NCBI GenBank assembly: GCA_947247005.1
Contig: OX365948.1
Location: 42,598,601-42,662,600 of the forward strand
From: Spisula solida
Taxonomy: Eukaryota; Mollusca; Bivalvia; Venerida; Mactridae
Reading direction: 5' to 3'
DNA length: 64,000 bases
Shown here one piece after another: positions 35,607 through 47,968 of this stretch. Positions within the stretch are counted from its first letter, which is position 1, and the number at the start of each line of letters is the position of its first letter. Made by a program: the position numbers and the translations under genes. The notes below the pieces were generated by a model that worked only from the letters and a program-made list of their open reading frames with translations, had not been told where the DNA came from and ran no database searches.

Positions 35607-36657
35607 GAATGACAATATATCTTAGAATATGTATAAATATAAACAGCAAGGAATGGTTAGAGTGTGATCAAAATTAACACACAGTAAATATATGTTATAT
35701 ACATCGAGTTTTTGTAGCTAGATTCTACATAATTAACACATTTTGATCACAAGCATGGACCACTCTTGGCTTTACCAGTTTGTATACAAAACTGTGAATT
35801 GCTTCAAAATTGGCTCCATATTATAGTTTCTTGACTAGGGAAAACAACAAATAACGTTACTAATACACTGACTGTATTTTGGGGGGATTGTTTCTTTACA
35901 AACATTTTAACACAACATCAACACCAGCTGGGGGAAGAAGAAACACCACTCCAACACAGTCTATATAGTTCAGTTCATACAAGCCACATGAGGTTTTTAC
36001 AACATAAGTACGTCATAAACAACGAGTAAGGCAAATATGGCGGGAAACGTCCGCATGGATAGAGTCTATATACACACGTTCAACAAACACCTCGTCGTGG
36101 AATCTCCTAACACACCGTTCTTTGACAACAGAACAACACGAATACAGGCTACATCTGCAAAACACACATGATGCATTTCGTTCCCTTAAGAACATAGTTA
36201 GTGTCTATCCATTCAACTTCAATTCATGCATTTCCGAGTAAAATGTCTGCTATGTAGGTAAACGTTATAAGCAGAATGTTTGTGGTCACTATGTCATTTT
36301 GATAAACTCGTGACAAATTTCCTAAAATAAAGGTTCAAAGAGTTATATCTGAGCGTATGACAAAAAAAACAAATGTGATTGTCGAAGCCGATTTACTGAA
36401 AGTAATATACAACTGTATAATAATAAAAACGAGATGCTTATTGCGAATGTATAGGAAAACTTAGCGTTTTAAGCGAGTGATTATACACACGTAGTGTACT
36501 TTGGGGTAGTGATGACCAATTTCGACGACCTACTGCTTTTTTCGCGCTTTCATCGTTTTATAATCATATAAAAAAAGTACTGCAACCAGTTGCCATTGCA
36601 GAAACACATTTGCTTATCACGTAACCAATGCGTTGTAGAGAGATTTTATTCATATCT
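35607..36657. other. Region upstream of Kv2 exon 1
   Basis: Expected to hold the promoter or an upstream intron of Kv2. I see no clear TATA-initiator arrangement, CpG-rich block or further coding exon. Confidence 0.4.
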
Positions 36658-36908
36658 GGCCCCGATCTCCAGAAGCATCTCAGCTTGAGCTAAATCTCAT
36701 CTCAAATATTGTCATGTGTATTTGAGGTAATTACCATGAGAGGCTGGGCTCAAAATCGGCATTACAACACAGAAGCATCATTTTGAGTTTAGTACATTTA
36801 AATTTCAAGAGCTCGAAAAACAGATTTTTCTAAGGTTATGACTCTGATTTGAGCAAAATCTCAATTTAGTTGAGATTTCTACTTGAGATGCATCGGGAGA
36901 TCGGGGCC
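36658..36908. mobile_element. MITE family E, copy 1 (251 bp)
   Basis: Terminal repeats GGCCCCGATCTCCAGAAGCA (plus) and GGCCCCGATCTCCCGATGCA (minus), followed on both sides by ATCTCA-rich inverted sequence. Diverged copies occur at 53442-53694 and 61378-61590. Confidence 0.88.
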
Positions 36909-37447
36909 TGGTCTGTATCTGACACCAAAAGGGATTTAATATTTGTAAATATTATTATTCAGATGGCCAAAGTCTGTATATATATATAGCGTTCTGGCGA
37001 ATTTGAACCAGGAGAGATAATACAGGCGCCGAAAAGTAATACCATGTCATGGTAACAACCGCTAACGTTTGAATAAATATTTATCAATTAGCGTATTTAA
37101 ATTACATCTCTTTATCAACACATATTGGCATTGATTGGTTCCCTTAGCAATTTCATGGGGACATTATTGAGAATTGGCGGTTTGATTGATTGTATACAAG
37201 GACGTAATGATAGAACATACTGTACAATCAGAATCTTTCGCGAAATTTAAATTTCACGAATTTTCTAATGTTCGCGTTTTCCAAACGTCGTACATAACTA
37301 TATCCTCCGTTTTGCTATAGCACAGATAATTTGACATGATCCTGACTTTTATGCATGAATATATTACAAGGTACTTGAGTTGAATATATAAATTTTACGG
37401 GAGAAAATCGTGCAATATCGGTCCTTTAGATTTGCGATAGTCGCCGC

Positions 37448-37725
37448 TTATGAAAACATACAACCGGGATTATAAATATAGACAATAGGCCTTTTCGACG
37501 GGGCTGTTTTGGGGAGCAGGTTACAGTCTGGTTCCGTTCTAAATATACAGTTGTATTACTGTATATGTGCTGTAATTGTGGGGACGGGAACCAGGCTAAA
37601 ACTTGCTTCAGGCAACAGCCCAGTCGAAAAGGCCTAATTTATCAGCTGTTAAATTATGCAAATACGTTAGAAGTTCGAGAGTCGTGTCAAATTCTCTGGA
37701 CTATACCGTTGTTTCAATTCACAAG
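37448..37725 (+). repeat. Interspersed repeat family F, copy 1 (interrupted)
   Basis: CCGCTTATGAAAACATACA..TATAAATATAGACA is followed, after the 147-bp insertion, by ATCAGCTGTTAAATTATGC..GTCGTGTCAAATTCTCTG. The uninterrupted copy is at 45352-45455. Confidence 0.92.
37488..37634. mobile_element. 147-bp MITE inserted in repeat family F
   Basis: Its ends are GGCCTTTTCGACGGGGCTGT (plus) and GGCCTTTTCGACTGGGCTGT (minus). Inner halves also pair (CTGGTTCC / GGAACCAG). TA occurs on both sides (37486-37487, 37635-37636), and the paralogous empty site at 45.39 kb has a single TA. This supports a TA target duplication, as in Tc1/mariner elements. Confidence 0.95.
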
Positions 37726-39281
37726 AACCAGTTTTTTGGCGAATTATCGAATTCACAAATATAGCGAAAATGATTTCCTCACGAAAAGTTCTGATTATGT
37801 AGTAGATTTCTATACGCCTATACACTCGCAATAAGCTTCCAACAGAAGGCGAATTATACAGAAAAAGTGTAAAAAGATAGTGCACGCAATGTCGCCATTA
37901 TAATATGGACAGTGTCAGAAAATAAAATGGTGCAAGTATGAGTTTCTATAAATGAGAGATATCTCGGTACGTTCTATAAGGAATCAATACGAGATAATCA
38001 TAACGGTTAGATATATGTGTATCATGCACTCTTTGTAATTATGCATATAGATCGTGATAGAGAATCACTGCACTTGTTACACGTTTGCTTCAATTAAATA
38101 AAATCTGCCCGCGTACACAATACAAGCGATCTAAGTCGTAGATTAACAGCATGGCTTCACATGATCGATATTGTTGTACAATATAGTCGGCATCTTGTAG
38201 CCGGGCATTATATGCAAACATTTGGATGAATAATTACATTACATTCATAATGTGGCGTATAAAGTCAATATAAACTGCTCGACGGGTTTGCCATGAATCA
38301 TTCCGTAAGACACCGTTCAAAGTTTAGCAAATTGTCCATTTATAGTTGTTTTCTGTGCGGCCTTTAAATAGGCTCTTAGAATTCAAACGATTGAGATTGA
38401 CTGTTTCTTAGATAATTTGATTAATGATGGATCTATAACAGAATTAATGCTATGCACGAAACAACTTAAAGATAATATAGGTTTTTGCATTAAACATTGT
38501 TTGTGTATGCTCAATTTATTCTATTTCTTAACTTTCTCGTATGAAGGTGAATACTTTAGCCGGTTAACATAAGTTTTGTTTTTCATTAAATATGTCAAGT
38601 ATACATTTTAATGTGCTTATATGCATTCCTATTTGAGCATCCCTCTTAGAATTTGATTTTTGAGAAAAATGACTGTAGAAGATCTATTACATTTACTTAT
38701 GTAAACATCTTGTATCATTTATAATTCTTTAAAATATTTGTATAAAGTAATGTATTGGAATAAACCAACAAACGTTACTCATAATTATGAGCGCGTACGG
38801 TCCAGCGTAAATTTTACCTTTTTTGTGTTTTGTCTTTCTAAAATTCGATAATGCGATCTTCGAATGATTTCTTAAGTGACATTCTGCAACAGACATATCC
38901 CCAAATTTATATTGAATACTTACACCCTCCGATATTTATTGTTTTATTTATAAATGGTTTTACTGCGTTACTATGGTAACCAGACTGAAAATTCAACAGT
39001 AATTCTTGAATTAGACATTCTAAAAATAAAACATAGCTAGGAAATTATATACTAGTAAAACAATAGCTGATATACCTATGTCTTATAGGAGAGATCATGT
39101 TTGTATACAAAGGGATTAGTACAACCAGCTAGCTATTGGTAAATGGCAGGTTTTCATTGTTAATTCATCCAATAGATTACCGGTGGGCATTTTACATATC
39201 GGTGATCTTACCTATTGTATAACGGTACAGGTCATGTGATTTGTGTATCCAATAAACGTAGTTGATGGCCAAACGTAAGTA

Positions 39282-39464
39282 CAGTAAAACCTAACATAGA
39301 GCCCACCTCAATAATAAGACCATCTTAAAATTAAGACCACGATCCCCGCGTCCATTTTCATCAGTTGGCTCATTATTCTACCTCAATATTAATGCCAACT
39401 CAATAATGAGACCGGTTTTAAAGGTTTCAAGGTGGTCTAAATCATGATTGTGGTGGTTTAACTG
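39282..39464. mobile_element. pogo-like MITE (about 183 bp)
   Basis: Left end TA + CAGTAAAACCTAACATAGAG; right end on the minus strand CAGTTAAACCACCACAATCA. Interior GACC and ATAATGAGACC motifs occur in both orientations. It is related in its termini to the MITE at 7572. Confidence 0.65.
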
Positions 39465-41465
39465 TTAACAAATGTGAACTAATTCTATCGAACGATAAGA
39501 AGGCAGTTAACATGTTTGCGAATAAGTCATCACATTATTTGCGTTTTCAGAAATGTATTTTAGCTCAGGAGTTCGTGACGTATATAATTTTGAGAAAAAA
39601 ACACATTCGTAACGTCTACGTGAGTTACGCTGAATCATGTGACATTGTTTTGTTTCTTTGGTCAGTTTGTCACAGCATTTTCAACAACGGTTTAGAATTA
39701 AGAGGGCGGTTTACCTAGCATGCTATCGCCAGTATCAACCTGGGGCGATATCCACTATTGATCTTACTTGACTTAACGATAAGGACAACCAATAAGATCA
39801 CACCATATTAAACTTTTGGTCAGTAACAGGCGATATAATTGGCTATCCTTATTGTCAAACTCAATAAGACCAACATTGAATACCACCCCTGATCTTCTGC
39901 AAGCAACTGAAAAGAAATTTTGTTTAAGGAAGTTACAGCTGTTTTGTAGCGCCCCTTTTTGGAGCATTTTTGTGTGACGTCACAAACGCCATTCCAACGT
40001 TATTCGACGTAACTGTAACACGTATTTCATAATTACATCATTTGATCAATTATTGACATAAAATGTTCAAAATATTATGTATCACCTTTTTGCATTATCT
40101 TTTAATTTATCAAAATCGAAATTGCTTGCAATAGGAGACTGTTTTAAACAATAAACGTTTTTCTCCATGTGAGTACTTTTCTGAAATTGGTCACCATAGC
40201 AACGAAGTATAATTATGATTTCGACATAATTACATAATTAATGGGAAACTTTAAAGCTAAGATATCGTACTCTATATAATATGGGTAAATTACATAAAAT
40301 AGAATCAATAGACTATAAATCTGAAAAGTAAGTAACACATTTACTACAATTATGACATTTATTCTGTATTCTGGCATTAAGGTGTATCATGACTAACTCG
40401 TTACTGTGGGACATTAATACAGTGTGGACGTCCATTGACTACATTACTCTACTAGGATTTACGTAGTTTAACATCGCTCGAAAAAGGCATAGGTTATTCC
40501 GAATGTTTTCTCATGACCAAAATAAAAACATATCGACTTCATTTTAACACCTCGCTTTAACTTTAATTTACAGTCGTGTCACCTGACATTAAAGAACATA
40601 ATCATTGCAACCGGTGAATGTAAAGAAACATTACAAACATACGACAGCATTGAAACAGAGTAGATTAAAGGACCACAGATGCAACGTATCATGATCTTAG
40701 AGCAATAAACTCTGAAGTAATCACTGAGTTTTCCGCTATTGTCAATATTAATGCAAAAACACGACCGATAAAATAGCCATAAAACGTGTGTGTCTATTTG
40801 AATGGACGCCACAATAACCGTTCAGCATCAAGCAACCTTGCGAGTTTCCTATATCTCTGCAGGTAGATTATTGATTCCTAAATGGAGTTATATCGTAGAA
40901 AATCATAAATGAAGCAATTACTGGGATGGCTTGTATACTCTCAATTAAATCCTTATTATGAGTTATGGAGAGACTTGTATGTCAGCAACGGTTTTAGTGA
41001 ACAATGATAGTCATGGGCCATGCTTGTTCTTCTGAATGTAATGAATGAAATTCAAAGTTAGCATCATTGTTAGAGTGTTCATGATCCCATGCATGCTCAT
41101 TAACAGTTTGACTAGCTTAAAGCTATCCTTATCATTATATTTTTTACTCATTTAGTCATTGCACCTAATGAGATTTTCTCATTTTTTAACGTTTAACTCA
41201 CTGCTCCTGACTGCGCCTCCCATTCATAATCAAAATTGATTGACAGGGAGTTATATGTTGATGTTGATATTCATGTTAATCCGAGATTCTGAAATTTATT
41301 TCACATTCCACCCATGTGTGTATACCGAGAACCCTATTTCATAGTACTCCTTTGAGTTTCAGCGTACCTACTCTAGAGCCTGTCCGAGAATATGTCAATC
41401 AAACACTCGATAAGGAACAAGCATAATTATTGATTGTTACGACAGAGGACATTGTCTTATCTTTA

Positions 41466-41785
41466 GTCTGGCTACCCGACTAGATAATTTCTTTTTCAAT
41501 AATAATAAAGACTTTATTTTACGAGGAAACTCATTTGACAATTAAATTAAATGGCGATCTTCCATGAGATTCTCAACAATAAACAGTTGAACAAGAACAC
41601 TAGTACATAAAAGAAAAGAGCATAATGGCAATTTGGCCCATATGTCGTCCACAATATCATAATTTTATATATAATTTGGGAATTTCATAAGAGTTTCAGT
41701 GAAAGGATGTGCGAAATCGATATGTATGGAATCAATCAACTATCATAAGTTCATATTTAATTTTTGCTAGATTTTATTTTGGGCT
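41466..41785 (+). repeat. Interspersed repeat family D, copy 3 (split by an insertion)
   Basis: The left part is GTCTGGCTACCCGACTAGAT (41466 onward). The family sequence resumes at about 41724 (ATCAACTATCATAAGTTCAT..TTTGCTAGATTTTATTTTGG). About 225 bp of unrelated sequence lies between. Confidence 0.8.
41497..41722 (-). mobile_element. Probable 5'-truncated retroposed insertion in family D copy 3
   Basis: On the minus strand its end reads AAAATAAAGTCTTTATTATT. This resembles the AATAAAGTTATTATT end of the LINE at 45 kb. Origin by retroposition is an inference from this tail and from the interruption of the family D unit. Confidence 0.45.
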
Positions 41786-41819
41786 TTTGGGTCGCCCGCC
41801 GCCAGGCATAGGTGGTAAT

Positions 41820-42002
41820 CTGGCTACCCGACTAGATAATATTTTTTTCAATCAGCTATCGTAAGTTCATATTCAATTTTAGCTAGATTTTAATGTGGGC
41901 TTGATTATCTATGTTGATTATCTATGTTTGAGGGTGCAAAGGGAATTAATTTCAGGAAAAATAGTAGACTGAAGAGTTGTCTCCTTTAATTAAACATAGG
42001 GG
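41820..42002 (+). repeat. Interspersed repeat family D, copy 4
   Basis: Complete unit from CTGGCTACCCGACTAGATAA to AATTAAACATAGGG, with a 15-bp local duplication of GATTATCTATGTT. Confidence 0.9.
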
Positions 42003-42435
42003 GCATGTTCGTAACGTCTGTTCCGAACACTGTGTGGGATGTTCTACTCCGAACAACTTACGAACAAAACGGAACTGTCCTGCACAGTGTGCCGAATGTT
42101 CTACTCCAAACACCTTACGAACAAAACGGAACAGAAAGTAAAATGTTTAACACGACCAAAATTGTAGTTGCAGCCGTAATATTGGAGAAAAAATATGCAT
42201 AACGATATATTTGAATGTGTCTGTTTGCCCGCAATGCCCCATAATTGGAAAATAAATTTATTATATTCTATTTTATGACACAAGCGATCATTGTTCTTGC
42301 TATAATCACGTGACTGTTCTGGCTGCACCACCTCTGTGGCGGGCACAGAAAGAACATGTTCCGAACAGTGTTCCGGTTTGTTCGTAAGTGTGTTCCACTG
42401 TCCGGAATGTGCGGAACAGCGTTCCGAACAGGCCC
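42001..42435. mobile_element. Non-autonomous inverted-repeat element (435 bp), possibly hAT-like
   Basis: Left end GGGCATGTTCGTAACGTCTG, right end on the minus strand GGGCCTGTTCGGAACGCTGT. Internal GTTCTACTCCGAACAACTTA, then CGAACAAAACGGAAC, is tandemly repeated at a 58-bp interval (42041, 42099) and present inverted near 42375. It abuts family D copy 4. The superfamily is not certain. Confidence 0.7.
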
Positions 42436-43565
42436 AGGGTCTGTATAGACAGACTATCTTATCTTCAACACAGATACAACAACACTTTAGTATACAGGTC
42501 TTAGATTTGTATTTATATTTGTATAGTGAAAATAAATAAATGGACCCTGGGGCCTCAGATAGGTGAAATAAAGGGCCGAATAAGGGTCTCTTTCACGTTT
42601 CTGGACGCCAATTTATATTGAAATGTATGTAGTTTAACGTTGGTGCCTTATACACATTGCGTACAAAATGACAAATGTTTTGTTCTTATTTGAAAAACTA
42701 TACGTAAGTGTTCGCTTACTCATCATTGTAGGTGACTTTAATGAACATATAAAATACACAAAATCAAAAGAAACTTTTACTTCGAATATAAAACTCCACA
42801 ATATTGAACATGAAAAGTTCTATGCGTTTTGTGAATAGAGTCCCGGATGTGGAGTATAATGGTCATTATGACCACTTAGTTAGCTGCCATCTGTTTTAAG
42901 CCTCTGCCATTATTGCAACAACATCGGCCATTTTCTTAGTAAAAGTCAGTTGTGTGATTTAAAGCATCTGGAAGAAATACTTGACTGATTGCTTAGGACA
43001 GCTGAAACTGCTTAATGTTTTATGCATACTAATTAAAGGCAAGACTCATTCCGCATACATATATACGCGTGCTCTTGTAAATTGCTTTTAAGAAGCGAAA
43101 GGAAAATGCAATTCTAGAGACAAGAGGGTTAAAGGGTGTTAACTTGTTAACTTTCCAATTGCTTTCTCGAGCACTTTCATGTATTATGTTAACTTAATGA
43201 AACTTTAAATAAACCCTAACTCGTCTTTGATGTAGTGGTGCCGTAAGCGTTCGATGGTAATCCGTTGATACGAGCGCATCTAGATTAATTAAAACGGAAT
43301 TAAATCTAGCTGACTATACAAGTAAGAATGCACCTAAAATCAAAAGTATTGTCAAACAGTTACCAAGCCAAAGTTATGCTTAAATCATTGCGGCCTAAAT
43401 TTTATTAAAATGCACATTTTTGAAACATGAATATTATACGTATGCAAATTTGCATTGATGATGGTTGCCTAAATGGAAACACATTTTTTTATTATTAAAA
43501 GACAACCTCTTTTTCCTTACCGGGCGTGTTCGATTTGGAGCCAGACAAACAGTATTATGATGTTA

Positions 43566-43660
43566 TACGAGGGGTGTTGCATAAATAATGCTAATGACCC
43601 TAGGAATGCGCACCAAGTGCTGAATTATAATTGTTTCTTTTTGATGATTTCAGTATAGTA
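43566..43660 (+). mobile_element. Mariner-type terminal repeat-like end
   Basis: TA + CGAGGGGTGTTGCATAAATA at about 43565. One end only; partner not found. Confidence 0.4.
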
Positions 43661-44669
43661 AATAACTCATCGGTTGTCATAACTCGGGTGAACATTCAGT
43701 TCCAGCACCTCTACGGGATGTGATGTTTATATAATGTTATTACGATCTGTCGATAATTTCGCCCCTTTACCAATCTCATTAAAATCAGACCCTAACATTG
43801 TCGCCATTCTACTCTCCGTAAGGTCATGTTCAAATGACCTCTCTGGTGCACAATGACGTCACTGTAGTATTACACCGCACTTTCAGATTTTTGAAAGCAG
43901 CGATGTGATTGGATAACGTAAATTTACCCCATACGGAGCGTCGTCAGATCATATATCAGCATAAAGTAGTGAAGCCTTATAAGGGTATGCTTTTTCTGAG
44001 AATGTCCCTTTATTTATATAGAAAGTATGTTAAGTGTAAAGGTGGAGTAAAAATCAAAGCGCTGTTTGTAGCGTAGAAATATCACTGTACGTATTGTCAT
44101 AGTAGAGAAGCATTACATTGTCACTGTACCATATAACATCTGTATTCTACATTTAGATATGTCTCCTAACTATAAAATACAGTACCATTGTTCTCATGGT
44201 ACCGAACAATCAATAGTTCCACCCGTGGGTTTCAGCTTGTGGCTACATTATTCTGTCACAGAACGATTTGCGATTATTTTCCTGTACTGTTACTGTGTTA
44301 TTGTACGACTGAGATTGTGCCGTTTTATCGATAAATAAAATCTGTGACTAGAACTGAGTACGTTTTTTGTAACTTCACACGCTTCGCAAGTCGTACACAC
44401 GAACGCTGATCATTGAACGTACGTTTTCGTTATACGAAATCCCAAAATGGCGAGCATAGCCTTTATTTGCCAGTCAGGTTTCTGCTGAAATATGGCCGGC
44501 ATAATTAATGTCAATATGTTTTATCTAAGCCAGTTCTGACTGTGGTGATGGTGTAATACACAGACAAAAGCCATCTTAGATGTTTTAAAGTATTCTTAGA
44601 AAATTATTTTCCGCAAGCGTTTGATTGAGTCTCCACATGTGGGAGGTCCAAACCGTAGATGATACCCAA

Positions 44670-45018
44670 TATCAGGGCAGCACATCAGTATGACAATATG
44701 GAACGCTTTGCCCAGTCAAGTTAAAAACACAACGTCAGAAAAAATGTTTAAATCTATATTAAAATCATACTTATCCGCAAATCTAACAAAGATAAATTAA
44801 AAAACACTCGGGTTATTGCTGTTTACCTATTATTTCAGGATCTTTTAATACAATATTTTAAATGTCAGTATTTAATTTTTTGTATTGTCTGCCATTTTAT
44901 TGATGCTTTTGAATGTTTGTATATGTTTATGCTTGTTTTGTTAGATGACCCCATGGGAGATAAGCCCTATGCTTAATGGGTATATCATCGGAAAATAAAG
45001 TTATTATTATTATTATAA
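44670..45018 (+). mobile_element. 3' end of a CR1/L2-like non-LTR retrotransposon
   Basis: The frame reads TIWNALPSQVKNTTSEKMFK then SILKSYLS, to a TAA at 44798-44800. This is the C-terminal signature found after the reverse transcriptase of many LINEs. A 3' UTR follows, ending GGAAAATAAAG(TTA)n at about 45000-45018. Only the 5'-truncated tail is present. Confidence 0.85.
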
Positions 45019-45351
45019 GTAACTAGTTGCACTATACGTCATAAACCACTAAATAAATTTGGTCTCTAGCTCTATGAAAAGTGACAATTGCCAGTCCAAG
45101 AATACATCATGTCAGTCTATGGCCAGTTGACACACTCGTATCATTGATAAGAAGTATGTTTACGATACGAAATAAGACAAAATACAGGGGGTCATGTTTA
45201 AACAGACATGCGGACTGATTTAATGTTGGTTTTACCGTATATGCCAAAATCTAAGAATATTCGAGATGAAAAAGTTTCATGACCAACAGTTAAATTTCAA
45301 GTTACATACTACAGCCTTAATATAACCATTGTTAATATGTGTACTTTCCGC

Positions 45352-45455
45352 TTATGAAAACATACACCCGGAATTATAAATATAGACACTAAATCAGCTG
45401 TTAAATTATGCTAATAGAAGGTCGAAAGTCGTGTCAAATTCTCTGAACTATACGA
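45352..45455 (+). repeat. Interspersed repeat family F, copy 2 (empty site)
   Basis: CCGCTTATGAAAACATACAC..ATATAGACACTAAATCAGCT, continuous through the point where copy 1 at 37.4 kb carries its MITE. Confidence 0.92.
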
Positions 45456-47968
45456 GTTTAATTACAGCAGAAAATGAGTAGAACTCACTTTTTCGAGCGA
45501 TGTGAAAATGGGACGGAAACAAAACAATAGTTTATGTTAGTCCTTATAATAATGTATAGTCGCATTTTTGCTTAGTATACGGATGATATGAGATATAATT
45601 CATGCAGGATGATATAGGATATTTGTTGATTAGAATTAAACTTCGTCACTGATAATAAACTCTGATAAAATAGTGTTTTCTATTGAATGATTAATAACGT
45701 TTGTTTTACATTACATAAAATGCGCAGTAAAATGAGAGCAACATAATATTAGGTTTCGTTCATTGCACGTGTTACCGGATCAAAGTAACATTTACTCTTC
45801 TTCAATCATCGACCCACTGTTTGAAATGTGTCATGTGATGTAGATTAATTAATTATGTACAGTGGTATTAATATAGAAAACGCCCACTCTTTATACAGTT
45901 ATAATGTGTGTTAATGGATATTTCAATGAAGCGACCTCATGTCTTAAGAAGATGATCACGCATTTCATGTTTCCGGAATATCAGTCTGAGTATGTAGTCC
46001 AGTCAGGGTAAGAATACAGTGTCGCAGCGGTCGGGTCCACTATTACAGTGTAAAACCAATTATAAAGGCTTAAACAGACAGCCATAATGTCAATGCAAAA
46101 CTAACGAACTATATTCGCACTACCTATTCAGACAATGGTTGTAATCTTCTGTGTACACTTAAACGGCTACGTCACTGTCACCAAATCCTAACTTGATTAT
46201 AGTTTTTATCCTTTATCAGCATCAGACAGATATATACGTATATGTGAACTATTATTTATCTAACTGTATGTTAGACTGGTTCCTTTGTCCGATTTTCATT
46301 ATTCGAATGGGAACCAGATTAATTAAGGCATAACAACCCGCCTTATCAGAACTTACCGACATAAATTCGAACCTTCTACCCCCTCCCATAACGGATACCT
46401 TAACCGAAATCAGAACGAAACGGACATGGATTCGAACCTTCGACCCCTTCCTTAACCAATCTATAATGAATGGTTGTGTTTGGCAAATTAAAAGCTCTTG
46501 TTAAACATCGCTCAGCTAGAACAGTTAAGCAACAGTCGACCGCTTAGTGACGTGCGATCTTCATTGATTTATTCATTTGTTTTCTCAGCAAAGTATCCCC
46601 ATAGGAGAAGTAAAGTTACAGCGAAACAGTTAGAACTGGTTAAAAACAAATTATCAGGTGTTAAGTAAGTTATATTGGTATGACCTAACATGTTCATGGA
46701 TTGGCAGTCATGTGAGTACTAATTGGGGATGGCTTGAAATCTAACAGCATAATAAAAGTTATATGGTTAAGCTATATACATTGTATATATATTTATTAAA
46801 AGTGCAGAAGCCAGAAAATATGAGGCGTATAACCCACAGATATTTTATTGCCCCTTTACAACATTAGTTAAAGAGAGCTTATTTTAAGTATCAATACGTT
46901 TAAAAATTTACAGTTTCTTCAAATGAATAAGATGAAACTTATTGGCCAAATCCAAATAAAGTGTAAAAATGCACACCGTGAATGAGTACAACTGAATAAC
47001 ACATATATGGAGAAAAAAACAGCCCGTATTGAGCCTTTTAATACATTTACTATTACTGTGGAACAATGGTTGTTCAAGCCCATTGCTGTCGGTGGATATA
47101 TTCAGTAAACTGATAATAATTATTGAATTTTAAAATGCTTATATCACGATTGATCAATTAAGTCAAGTTTTGTTTAACCTTGGGTATACAGTAAAACAAG
47201 TATAATTATAACTAATGAATTAAAAAAAACCGTACGTATATCACAATTTTTCAATAAAGTCAAGTTTTGAAATCAATAACTTTGGATATACATTATAACA
47301 AGTATATAATTAATGAATTTTAGACATATCACAATTGATCATACCGGTAACATTTAAAATTGAATGCGACAGGAGTTCGTTTTCTTGATCGCTGGTAATA
47401 ACTGTATCTTGTTTTAATATCTTGTTCAGTTTTATTGTTTTATGAAGACCTCATTGTAGATTAGCGTTGCATTATATGCTAAATATGCTTTCTCTATAAA
47501 TAAAGTCTATATATATATATATTATTAACATTAAATTGCACACATACAATCTATAATCAATCAATACAACATATCACAATTTATGAATAAAGTCAAGTTT
47601 TGTATAACCTTGGGGATAGTTGATACTGGGTATTGTTGCAATTTACCGATAATGGATACTCTTCCACAAAAGATACTATAGTAATCACATACCCAGCTCG
47701 GAAGGATGATTGTACTGTTCTGTAATGGCGCGGTATTGTAATTAGACATGATGTATAGTTGGACTAGAAATATGTTATTACTATTCTAGAAACACTGGCG
47801 CAATTACTAGTATTATGCCGATCAATAGTCGCTCTCCAGTAACTTTATTTGGAGTTGTCAGCCACCGATGTTAGCTGTCAAACGGTATATACTCTGCGAA
47901 CTCAGAATTCCTTGCAGTAATTAACATATCCACTAACATTCGCGAAATAGTGAGAAAGTGTCAATATA
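45456..47968. other. Unassigned intergenic sequence
   Basis: AT-rich, with short (TA)n at 47508-47522. There is one small hairpin (ACTGGTTCC / GGGAACCAG, 46274-46314) and a nearby duplicated ATTCGAACCTTC. No gene seen. Confidence 0.5.

Noticed and set aside
35607..35615. TTG at 35615 as the Kv2 start
   Set aside because: A non-ATG start is not warranted; ATG at 35606 is in frame 9 nt downstream.
39773..39967. 64-codon minus-strand frame
   Set aside because: Lies in repetitive-looking sequence with no recognisable product.
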